In this document: positions 1-6,725 of the stretch, piece by piece
How the letters are laid out: every line of letters starts with the position of its first letter
Position numbering within the stretch: the stretch's first letter is position 1
Origin: Alkalicoccobacillus porphyridii
GTDB taxonomy: Bacteria > Bacillota > Bacilli > Bacillales > Bacillaceae_D
Direction: 5' to 3'
Assembly (NCBI RefSeq): GCF_007293315.1
Contig: NZ_VLXZ01000001.1
Span: 310,001-374,000 of the forward strand
Length of the DNA stretch: 64,000 bases
The notes under the pieces: generated by a model
Seen by the model: the letters and a program-made list of their open reading frames with translations, nothing else
Database searches by the model: none
What the model was told of the DNA's origin: nothing
Program-made: the position numbers and the translations under genes

Positions 1-581
1 TTCTGACTTAGGTCTGCTCCTGCTTTAAGCATGTCCAATCCGTAAACCCCGGCATCCACACCAGCAATGACTTCAAGTTCCTTCGCTGCCGCTACATCTT
101 GATCTGTGCATGTAGGTGATTTGAACAGAAGGGAATCAGAAATAATAGCCGAGAGCATTAATCCTGCCAACTCCTTTGTTACAGTCACATTGTTTTCTTT
201 AAACAATTTCAAAAGAATAGTAGCTGTGCAACCAACCGGCTCCGCACGATAATAAAGTGGGTCATTGGTTTCAAAGTTTGCAATACGGTGATGGTCAATC
301 ACTTCTACCACTCTGACATCATCTAGATCATCTGCACTCTGCTGCTTCTCATTATGATCAACCAGGATGACTTCTGATACTTCATTGGCAACCGTATCAA
401 CAAGACGAGGCGCCTCCGCATTAAAGTAGTCCAATGCAAACGCCGTCTCCCCATTTACCTCACCAAGACGAACAGCCTCTACATCTGCTCCAAGCTGCTT
501 CTTTAAGGCTGCATATACAATCGCAGATGTAATCGTATCTGTATCAGGATTTTTGTGTCCAAAAACAAGTTGTTTGCCCAT
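1..581 (-). CDS. ppaC: Manganese-dependent inorganic pyrophosphatase, C-terminus off the left edge
   Basis: Hydrolyses pyrophosphate to phosphate in the cytoplasm and so pulls biosynthetic reactions forward. Only the first 193 or so residues of a family of about 310 are inside the window. The start reads [16 protein letters not shown], the typical N-terminus of the DHH-family (family II) enzymes, with the metal-binding HKNPDTD motif; further on the signature [12 protein letters not shown] (DHH motif) is visible. An AAGGGAGAG ribosome site lies 4-12 bases before the ATG. The gene points out of the window and is divergent from the small membrane gene at 773. No frame damage is seen in the visible part. 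Confidence 0.95.
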   Translation of the reverse strand, partial: MGKQLVFGHKNPDTDTITSAIVYAALKKQLGADVEAVRLGEVNGETAFALDYFNAEAPRLVDTVANEVSEVILVDHNEKQQSADDLDDVRVVEVIDHHRIANFETNDPLYYRAEPVGCTATILLKLFKENNVTVTKELAGLMLSAIISDSLLFKSPTCTDQDVAAAKELEVIAGVDAGVYGLDMLKAGADLSQ

Positions 582-772
582 AAGTCTCTCCCTTTTATCC
601 GTAATAAATATTCCCATACGATCATACCAAATCTTTTCCTTTAGGGAAACATCCAGTGATATAAAACACGGAATGTCTGGTCGGGATACTTGTCATTTTG
701 ATGGATCTAGGTTTTATTCTGTAGCATGGCTTGTTACACTTAAGACACAACAATTAAAAATGGGAGGTCTTC

Positions 773-991
773 ATGAAGCTAACACTGTGGTTTATTGCTG
801 GAATTACTTCAGGTATATTCATACTAGCTATTCTGAGACGCTTTGGCCTTAATCCTTCAATCGCCCCGCTATTATATGATTTGTTAGGTGAACCAACGCC
901 CATTGTGAGCACTCTGATTATAATAGGAATTGTGTTTTTCACATATATTGTGTATAAAACTCTTTATACAACTTATTTGAATAACAAATAA
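773..991 (+). CDS. Small two-helix membrane protein of unknown function
   Basis: A 72-residue protein that begins MKLTLWFIAGITSG. It has two strongly hydrophobic stretches, about residues 3-22 and 43-63, separated by a short loop containing a Gly/Pro-rich segment, and ends in Lys. This is the profile of a small two-pass inner-membrane protein. A GGGAGG ribosome site sits 5 bases before the ATG, which favours a real gene. It is divergent from ppaC and is followed by a small stem-loop (993-1012). I do not recognise a family, and the function is unknown. Confidence 0.6.
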   Translation: MKLTLWFIAGITSGIFILAILRRFGLNPSIAPLLYDLLGEPTPIVSTLIIIGIVFFTYIVYKTLYTTYLNNK

Positions 992-1026
992 CACCTAACC
1001 CAAAAGGTAGGTGCGTTCATTTCAGT

Positions 1027-1078
1027 ATAAAAAATAGACCATCCCTTGAGACCACAAAGTTCTAGGGTATGGTCTATT
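1027..1078 (-). terminator. Intrinsic terminator of the acetyltransferase transcript
   Basis: AATAGACCAT plus CCCT (1033-1046) pairs with AGGG and ATGGTCTATT (1064-1078), a 14-bp stem with one bulged base. On the minus strand the stem is followed by TTTTTTAT, so it terminates leftward transcription coming from 1690. Confidence 0.75.
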
Positions 1079-1120
1079 CCGACCTTACAGAGCCAACCTC
1101 TTAATGAGGTGGTTGTACAA

Positions 1121-1156
1121 GACCTTGGGTGGTCGAACACCCAGGGTCTCTTTTTA
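1121..1156 (+). terminator. Intrinsic terminator reading rightward
   Basis: GACCTTGGGTG (1121-1131) pairs with CACCCAGGGTC (1138-1148) around a GTCGAA loop and is followed by CTCTTTTT. It ends a rightward transcript, perhaps that of the small membrane gene or of an unannotated RNA between 1079 and 1150; a second small stem (1094-1114) lies just before it. Confidence 0.65.
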
Positions 1157-1690
1157 TTCTAATCGCTTAATACCTTTGTTACCCCACTCTTCCCTTAGTA
1201 CCGCATAATAATACTCGTCCCACCATTCACTTCCACTCGGAATACACTTCTTAAAATGTCCTTCTCTTCTCATCCCTATCTTCTCCATGATTTTGTAGGA
1301 TGCGTGATTCTCTGGCTGGCAGGTGGCTATGATGCGATGAATATCCATGTTAGAGAACGCAAAATGAATGACCGCAGCTGCGGCCTCAGTGGCATAGCCT
1401 TTGTTATAAAATGATGGATGAAATACCCAGCCTATCTCATAGGTATGTCTTCCGAAGTATGGGAAGAAGGAAATATGTCCAATAAGTTGGTTTGTATCCT
1501 TTATTGTTACAGCGAATTGCTTTGCATCTTCTCCTGAATGATCCTGCACAAACTGTTTGGCTGCCTCTTCAGAAAATACTTCTTCAGGTAAGTAATGCAT
1601 GACAGTCGGATTGCAAGTATAAGCGTGTACATCTTGCCAGTCCGTTGATTTGAACGGTCGAATGGTCAGTCTCTTGGTATGAAGGTACAT
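1154..1690 (-). CDS. GNAT N-acetyltransferase, RimJ/RimL-like
   Basis: A 178-residue acetyltransferase that would transfer an acetyl group from acetyl-CoA to an amine or protein N-terminus. The N-terminus MYLHTKRLTIRPF and the order of segments (TDWQDVHAY, IGHISFFPYFGRHTYEIGWVFHP, NKGYATEAAAAVIHFAF, RIIATCQPENHASYKIMEKIGM) are those of the RimJ/RimL branch (Acetyltransf_3); the KGYATEA stretch is the acetyl-CoA pyrophosphate loop. AAAGGG lies about 8 bases before the ATG. It starts 22 bases after the pentapeptide gene and shares its direction, so the two probably form one transcript. Substrate unknown. Confidence 0.85.
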   Translation of the reverse strand: MYLHTKRLTIRPFKSTDWQDVHAYTCNPTVMHYLPEEVFSEEAAKQFVQDHSGEDAKQFAVTIKDTNQLIGHISFFPYFGRHTYEIGWVFHPSFYNKGYATEAAAAVIHFAFSNMDIHRIIATCQPENHASYKIMEKIGMRREGHFKKCIPSGSEWWDEYYYAVLREEWGNKGIKRLE

Positions 1691-1711
1691 TCTATTTTTC
1701 CCTTTCCACAG

Positions 1712-2536
1712 TTACTCGGGCCAGTGTTTTGGTCTTTGTACATGCCCTGGCAGCTTGGTTTTGCTATTTCCTCTGGCTGCGTTTACCTGTGCTTGCGTTA
1801 AGAAAATCGTATCTCGTAAGTCAGCTCTACTAATATTTGTATCACGCAAGTCGGCACCTAATAATTCAGCTGATCGCAAATTCACCCCTCGTAAGTCAGC
1901 AGCAATCATAAGTGCTCCTCTTAGATTGGCACCACGTAAATCCTGCTTTCTACAATCAGCACCAACAAAATCGACTGATTTAAATTGATTTCTATTTGGT
2001 CTTTTTTGACCTACAAATTCTCCGACTAACCTTAACAAAACGCTAATATCACTCCGTAAGCTGGAAACATCCAGCTTTAATAAAGCAGAAGGTGGAAGAA
2101 GGGTACATCCTTTTATTTCCTCATATGCCTGCTGTAGCTCTTGGTGAAGGGACTTGGCTTCTTTTCTCAACAATGCCTCATCTAAGTAATAAAGTATTTC
2201 GTGGAGCTGTTGCATGATAGGAAAAACAGCAAACATCTCTTCAGCCGTCTCGGGTTGATCCCTCCAACTAACACCTTCATACGTAAACTGAGATACCTTC
2301 TGTCCCGCTCCAAAGCATTCATACACTGTACATCCCTTATAACCATGCTCCTGCAAGGCCGTATGAATACGACACTGATAATTTGCCTGTAAGTTCTGAC
2401 ACGCCGTACCAGCAGCCTTGTCCACGGGAAAATCAGCTGATCTAGCATACGGTAAAGCCACACAGCATAAGCCAAAGCATTGGCTGCAATCAGAAAGAAG
2501 TGTATTATTTATTTGTTTATGTGCAGAGTTAGACAT
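1712..2536 (-). CDS. Pentapeptide-repeat protein with a cysteine-rich N-terminal domain
   Basis: A 274-residue protein. The first ~70 residues carry many cysteines (CSQCFGLCC, then single Cys at roughly 47, 56, 70 and 75), spaced like a metal or Fe-S binding site. After a helical middle part, residues of about 185-250 form a right-handed pentapeptide helix, seen as repeated A(D/N)LR units (ANLRGALMIAADLRGVNLRS, then AELLGADLRDTNISRADLRD). Such proteins range from DNA mimics that protect gyrase to unassigned scaffolds; the Cys-rich front is a recurrent Bacillaceae arrangement with no known role. The second ATG is used here because GAGGTG lies 5 bases before it. Confidence 0.8.
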   Translation of the reverse strand: MSNSAHKQINNTLLSDCSQCFGLCCVALPYARSADFPVDKAAGTACQNLQANYQCRIHTALQEHGYKGCTVYECFGAGQKVSQFTYEGVSWRDQPETAEEMFAVFPIMQQLHEILYYLDEALLRKEAKSLHQELQQAYEEIKGCTLLPPSALLKLDVSSLRSDISVLLRLVGEFVGQKRPNRNQFKSVDFVGADCRKQDLRGANLRGALMIAADLRGVNLRSAELLGADLRDTNISRADLRDTIFLTQAQVNAARGNSKTKLPGHVQRPKHWPE

Positions 2537-2613
2537 CATAACACCTCACTTATTGATCGTTTCAAAACAATCGCTTATTCTTATAAAATAAATAAATACG
2601 AGGAGGTTTCGAC

Positions 2614-2784
2614 ATGACTGATCTTGAAAGAAGAATAAATAAAATTAATGTAATGTAGCCACAAGATGCAAAAGCGTTATTAAAACTACTATGTGCAAAT
2701 TATGATATATTGCAGCATTCAGAAGATGAGCTAAATCAATTAGTCGAGGAAGTCATTTCATGGATTGATCAATTACCATCATAA
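2614..2784 (+). pseudogene. Small gene of 56 codons interrupted by an amber codon
   Basis: An ATG at 2614 follows a near-perfect AGGAGG site (2601-2606) with 7 bases of spacing. The frame reads MTDLERRINKINVM, then TAG at 2656-2658, then stays open for 41 more codons (PQDAKALLKLLCANYDILQH..., charged and helical, ending IDQLPS) to TAA at 2782. Both halves look like one small soluble helical protein of about 56 residues. It is the only plus-strand gene in this stretch and is convergent with the DinB-like gene. Read as a recently broken gene; a sequencing error or stop read-through are the alternatives. No family recognised. Confidence 0.6.
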
Positions 2785-2796
2785 TCTTTGAACAAG

Positions 2797-3315
2797 CTAT
2801 TTCTCTAACAGTAGCCTTTTGATTGTTTTTATTTGCCCGCGATGGCTTATTTCATCTTCGATCACATGAAACCATAAATAATAGTTATTATGATAAACCC
2901 CATTATCCCATTTCTTTTCTTCAAATAACCAGCTATCTTCAATTGATTTAAGATAGGTTAGCGTATTTTTTCTAACCTTGTGTAATTCCTCAATATAGTA
3001 GTCTACAGGACGATCCTTTATTTCTTTTCTTGCCTTACTTCCTAGCTCTAAGGCGGTGCCCCATTTTCGATATTCTTCTTTAGTTAAATCTCGAGTTTCA
3101 AATGAAATAACCTGATGAACATACTCTATCGATGTAATATGAGCGAGCAATGCACCAATTGAATTTGATTTCTCATTCGCTAAATAGTCTAATTCGTGTT
3201 GAGCTAAATCAGTGATTTCACTAACTGTGACCTCTCTAGTGTGCTCAAGCATAGAGACAAGCTCCCCGATCTTATCCGTGTAATGCTTTTTCGTTTTTAT
3301 TCTGTAATCAATCAT
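2797..3315 (-). CDS. DinB/YfiT-family putative metal-dependent protein
   Basis: A 172-residue four-helix-bundle protein of the DinB superfamily (DUF664 type). The family normally binds a metal through three histidines; here candidate ligands are in the motif GALLAHITSIEYVHQ (helix 2) and in HVIEDEISHRGQIKTIK near the C-terminus, the latter being the family's hallmark. Related enzymes include bacillithiol- and mycothiol-dependent S-transferases, but most members have no assigned reaction. GGGAGGG lies 6 bases before the ATG. It stands alone between the broken small gene and a long gene-poor stretch. Confidence 0.8.
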   Translation of the reverse strand: MIDYRIKTKKHYTDKIGELVSMLEHTREVTVSEITDLAQHELDYLANEKSNSIGALLAHITSIEYVHQVISFETRDLTKEEYRKWGTALELGSKARKEIKDRPVDYYIEELHKVRKNTLTYLKSIEDSWLFEEKKWDNGVYHNNYYLWFHVIEDEISHRGQIKTIKRLLLEK

Positions 3316-3857
3316 CTGTTACCCTCCCATTCACTGGTAAGATAACGATAACAAAAAAACGAAAAAAACAAAGACTGATAATCGTTACGTATGTGTAGTA
3401 TACTTTAATTAAGAGTACAAGATTGGACTCTGTTGAAACAACTGACTACATTAATTCTTCTGATAGATTTGTATGATCTCGTGACCAAGCGAGTTATCCA
3501 TGGTAAATATATTTTCTAAACAAGTCATATATAGTATAAACTGAATCTCTGCTCCTTTTTCTTCTTTTGTCCCTTAAAAGGTAATCGTTCTTTCCTGCCA
3601 CCTATGTAAACCCTAACCATCAATCGTCCAATGAATGAGTAATCCAGCATGAGCCAATCCCCCACCAAATCCATACAATAATAATTTGTTACCCTTTAGG
3701 ATGCTTTTCTTTTATGATAAATAATAAGCTGATAATAAGTTAGATACACGGATCTTAAAATATTTATAAATTCGTTACTATTAGTTTGATTGAAGAGCAT
3801 TTCGACAATCAAATCTCCACATTTCATTTGAATGAGTTTGCACTAGACATTTACTGA
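3316..3857. other. Gene-poor stretch with a possible gene remnant
   Basis: No full gene is seen in these 540 bases. On the minus strand between about 3621 and 3708 there is a 30-codon open stretch encoding KLLLYGFGGGLAHAGLLIHW, which looks like a membrane helix with a glycine-rich turn, but no start with a ribosome site was found and it ends in a stop. The rest is AT-rich with scattered stops, consistent with decayed coding sequence at the edge of an accessory segment. Confidence 0.35.
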
Positions 3858-5285
3858 TTAAGCTAACCCTACGTACCAGCTAAATAAATCATTAAACTTA
3901 TGATCACTCTTTAATTCAGGATGTCTTTCAACAAATATACAGTAAATCTGTAAATATGCAGGAATTGCTTTTTTAACTATCGTATCTTCATGTAAATCAA
4001 ATAAGAAATAACTACCTTGGAATCTTAATAGAATATAATCTTTATCTTCCTTTAGGAAACTAGTTTCTTTTTCTTCGGTCAAACTGAATTTTATTGAAGG
4101 TAATTTTTGAGAAGCGTATGCTTCAATTAGAGTACCTTTTGTATAATTAGAATTTCTTGACGTCCCTAGACCTATTTCTATTATGTTTTTTATACATATC
4201 ATTAAATTCTCCTCCTTTGTTTGATAAAGGTAGGAGTAAAGAGATTTATTCATATATAAAACTCTTAACATATTAGTAATATCTTTCGCTTCTCGCTCTT
4301 TTCTTTCTAATGCTGTCTTGTAATCTCTAAAATCTTCTCTAATTTTTAGGATAATCTCCTCATTTTCAGAATTCAATATTTCACTATTTAACTTACCTAA
4401 TTTAACTTTAAATAATTTAGTTATGTGAAATTTCATTATATATATTGGTGTCTTTCCAGTCATTAATATATCATGTGCCTTATTAATTAATATGAACAAC
4501 TCTTTATCGCTCGTTACCATTTCATTCTTATTGTTAATTTCAATTATTAAATGTTCCGATTCTTCATTCTGCTTATCTCTAGAATTTCTATCTAAACTCC
4601 CAGTCAGAAGTTTATCTAAATTCTCTAAATCCGATTTTATTTCGTTTAGTTTATTATTTTGGATTTTACTATCTCCAACCAAATACTTAACTTTTTCATT
4701 AGTTGATGTATTTAAATGTATTGAAAAAATCACATTAAACTCTTCGTTATTTATAATCTGAGATATAAGTTCTTGTCTCGTATAACTGAATATTTTAGTT
4801 TTAACCCTGTTCTCATAGATTTCTGATTCAACTTTAAATATAGATAAAGCTAGTTCAATTAAATCTTCTTCAAAGCCTTTTTTATTGAAAGTACTTTTTT
4901 CCAGATTATCAAGTGAAGAAAGATAGCCTAGTGCTTTTTCTACCTCTACAAATGGATTTGATGCTTCAATGATACTTTCTAACTTTTTATCAGATTTCTT
5001 GTTAATTTCTTTTAAATAATTTGCTACCCATTTACTTTGATCTCCCTCTTTATCTACTATCTCAATTACCTCAGAGTTTATTCTTTTTAAGGCTTTAAAA
5101 ACCGATCTATATACTCCTCTTATTAGTTCTAGATTCAAGTTTCTTTTTTCTTCGTCATTTTTAATTATGAATTTATTTAGTGCATTATCAAAAACTCTCT
5201 CAATTGGCTCTTCTATTATTTTTTTCTCAACTATAGAAGTAATTGCCGATCCTAACATTCCAGTTATAACAGATAAGCCCAACAT
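3858..5285 (-). CDS. Unknown AT-rich 475-residue protein adjoining ssrA
   Basis: I do not recognise this protein. Residues 1-15 form a short hydrophobic helix (LSVITGMLGSAITSIVEK), followed by a long, charged, mostly helical protein rich in Lys, Glu, Ile and Asn; residues 300-330 look coiled-coil-like. The C-terminal 80 residues have more beta character (YILLRFQGSYFLFDLHED). No P-loop, nuclease or protease motif is visible. The base composition is clearly more AT-rich than the surrounding backbone genes, suggesting acquisition. The ATG (5283-5285) has GGAGGGGA 5 bases upstream and lies only 19 bases from the end of the tmRNA terminator, so it has little space for its own promoter. tmRNA genes are common integration sites for islands, so a defence or mobile-element role is possible but unproven. 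Confidence 0.7.
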   Translation of the reverse strand: MLGLSVITGMLGSAITSIVEKKIIEEPIERVFDNALNKFIIKNDEEKRNLNLELIRGVYRSVFKALKRINSEVIEIVDKEGDQSKWVANYLKEINKKSDKKLESIIEASNPFVEVEKALGYLSSLDNLEKSTFNKKGFEEDLIELALSIFKVESEIYENRVKTKIFSYTRQELISQIINNEEFNVIFSIHLNTSTNEKVKYLVGDSKIQNNKLNEIKSDLENLDKLLTGSLDRNSRDKQNEESEHLIIEINNKNEMVTSDKELFILINKAHDILMTGKTPIYIMKFHITKLFKVKLGKLNSEILNSENEEIILKIREDFRDYKTALERKEREAKDITNMLRVLYMNKSLYSYLYQTKEENLMICIKNIIEIGLGTSRNSNYTKGTLIEAYASQKLPSIKFSLTEEKETSFLKEDKDYILLRFQGSYFLFDLHEDTIVKKAIPAYLQIYCIFVERHPELKSDHKFNDLFSWYVGLA

Positions 5286-5304
5286 ATATTCCCCTCCAAT
5301 GGTA

Positions 5305-5357
5305 TATATAATAAAGCGCCAAGATCCTGTTTAAGGATCTTGGCGCTTTATTATATA
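5305..5357 (-). terminator. tmRNA terminator, perfect 23-bp stem
   Basis: Positions 5305-5327 and 5335-5357 are exact inverted repeats (core AAAGCGCCAAGATCC / GGATCTTGGCGCTTT) around the loop TGTTTAA, beginning one base after the tmRNA CCA end. The minus strand ends TTTATTATATA, a weak T-tract. The right base of the stem contains TATAAT-like sequence on either strand. Confidence 0.9.
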
Positions 5358-5358
5358 A

Positions 5359-5717
5359 TGGAGACGGTGGGAATCGAACCCACGTCCAGAAACAACGACA
5401 CTTACGCTTCTACGAGCGTAGTTACTGTATTAGCATTTCGCCGTCATCTCGGCCCAGTAACAGGCTTTGATACGGCTAGCCCGATTATTCTCTTCCTGCC
5501 CCTTCAGACTGCAGGGGAAAGGCGTAGCCCACTATAAGTGAGTCCCAGATCCTACCACATGGGCGATGGAGGGTGGAACCGCAAAAGAGCTGTTACGCTG
5601 CTACTGCGAAGTTGTTGTTTTCTTTGCCAGTTAATTGGCTTTGGCGTTTTAACGTGGCCGACCCCCACGGCTCGCAACGCAAGCACGACCTGTTCCTGTC
5701 GAATCCAAAACGTCCCC
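5359..5717 (-). ncRNA. ssrA: tmRNA (transfer-messenger RNA)
   Basis: Rescues ribosomes stalled on broken mRNA by acting first as alanyl-tRNA and then as a short mRNA. The 5' end GGGGACG (5717-5711) pairs with CGTCTCC next to the encoded CCA (5359-5361); the T arm GTGGGTTCGATTCCCAC is intact. The resume codon GGC is at 5628-5626 and the tag reads GKENNNFAVAA, ending at TAA 5595-5593, i.e. AGKENNNFAVAA with the tRNA alanine; the C-terminal AVAA is a ClpXP degron. Length is about 359 nt, usual for Bacillaceae. It follows smpB as in B. subtilis. Long plus- and minus-strand reading frames across it are artefacts. Confidence 0.97.
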
Positions 5718-5725
5718 GTGTCAGA

Positions 5726-5760
5726 AAAAGTTCCGAGGTTTTTGTCCCTCAGAACTATAA
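5726..5760 (-). terminator. smpB-ssrA boundary: terminator overlapping the ssrA -10 region
   Basis: On the minus strand TTCTGAGG (5754-5747) pairs with CCTCGGAA (5738-5731), followed by CTTTTT, an intrinsic terminator for the rnr-smpB transcript. Immediately upstream is a plausible ssrA promoter: TTTACA at 5784-5779 and TTATAG at 5760-5755 (18-bp spacing), which would start RNA inside the hairpin's first arm. Confidence 0.55.
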
Positions 5761-5795
5761 TGATAACACAAAACATGATGTAAAGCCAGTGTGAG

Positions 5796-6269
5796 TCAGC
5801 CTTTCATCCGTTCCCTTAATGCGCGTTCTACGTCTCTTTTAGCATCCTGGCGCTTTAGGGTTTCACGTTTGTCAAAGTTCTTTTTCCCTTTTGCCACGCC
5901 GAGTAATACTTTGGCAAAGCCGTTTTTAATATACACTTTTAGTGGCACAAGGGAGTAGCCCTGTTGCTGGGTTTGTCCGATGAGCTGGTTGATTTCTTTT
6001 TTCTTTAAGAGTAGCTTACGAGCACGTGTTGGCTCGTGGTTGAAGCGGTTGCCCTGTTCGTATTCTGAAATATGAGCGTTGTGCAGGTATACTTCGCCAT
6101 TTCGAATACGGGCGAATGAGTCTTTTAACTGCATACGGCCAGCACGCATGGACTTGATTTCGGTTCCTTGAAGTACCATTCCGGCTTCGAAGGTTTCTTC
6201 TACAAAATAGTCATGACGTGCTTTTTTATTTTGTGCTATTACATTGTCATCAGTTTTTGGTTTTGCCAT
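5796..6269 (-). CDS. smpB: SsrA-binding protein SmpB
   Basis: Binds the tRNA-like part of tmRNA and carries it into the empty A site of stalled ribosomes. The 157-residue product begins [22 protein letters not shown] and contains the OB-fold core with [11 protein letters not shown] and the basic tail ([23 protein letters not shown]) that becomes helical in the mRNA channel. A GTG three codons earlier lies within the GAGGTG ribosome site and so is not the start; the ATG at 6269 has correct spacing. It sits directly upstream of ssrA, but is separated from rnr by an intergenic repeat that is not expected there. Confidence 0.97.
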   Translation of the reverse strand: MAKPKTDDNVIAQNKKARHDYFVEETFEAGMVLQGTEIKSMRAGRMQLKDSFARIRNGEVYLHNAHISEYEQGNRFNHEPTRARKLLLKKKEINQLIGQTQQQGYSLVPLKVYIKNGFAKVLLGVAKGKKNFDKRETLKRQDAKRDVERALRERMKG

Positions 6270-6369
6270 TGTCCGCACCTCAATTTGTCTTCGTTTATCT
6301 ATCTTAGCAAAGGCTTTGAGTGAACGTCAATTAGACACTGTTGGTGTTTCTGGGATATAGGTATGCTCA

Positions 6370-6715
6370 TGCAAGAAGTTCTAGCTGTCGCTCCCAAAAT
6401 CGGGGGCACGCTTACCGCGGGCAGACATTGAAAAAGTCATGTAAGAATGAGCTTACTGGCGCCGCTACAGGAGAACCCTACGCTTTCCGCGGGAACGGCC
6501 TCAGCCCTCGAAGTGGAAAACCACCACTTCGATGTCTTCAGACGCGTTCTGTTCCGCAGGAGTCTACGGGTTCTCCTTCCGCTAACGTACTGACTTAAAC
6601 AATGGATGAACGTTCACAGTCTTGGAAAGATCGTTTTTTAGTGGCTTCCTCTTCATCCCGCAGGTGTCGGCCCTCCGATTTTGTGCGCTTGTTATGAGAA
6701 CAGCATTAATAATCC
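6370..6715 (+). repeat. Interspersed intergenic repeat, copy 1 (longest)
   Basis: Fills the smpB-rnr gap. It consists of a left module (6381-6425: GTCGCTCCCAAAATCGGGGG, then CACGCTTACCGCGGG), a middle module (6428-6600: GCGCCGCTACAGGAGAACCC, CGGCCTCAGCCC, GTTCTGTTCCGCAGGAGTC) and a right module (6600-6705: GACTTAAACAATGGATGA, CATCCCGCAGGTGTCGGCCC). The modules recur separately at 11.8, 12.3 and 22.4 kb. The 85-codon reading frame inside it is not supported by other evidence. Confidence 0.8.
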
Positions 6716-6725
6716 CCCACACCAA

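Noticed and set aside
2182-2475. A 97-residue minus-strand frame inside the pentapeptide gene
   Set aside because: It is an out-of-frame shadow of a well-supported gene.
3316-5359. Integrated island with a duplicated tmRNA 3' end (attachment sites)
   Set aside because: I searched by eye for a second copy of the tmRNA 3' sequence (TTCGATTCCCACCGTCTCC) between 2.5 and 5.3 kb and found none, and no integrase gene is present.
5340-5794. Several reading frames of 60-80 codons
   Set aside because: They lie within the tmRNA gene, whose tRNA-like ends and tag are clear.
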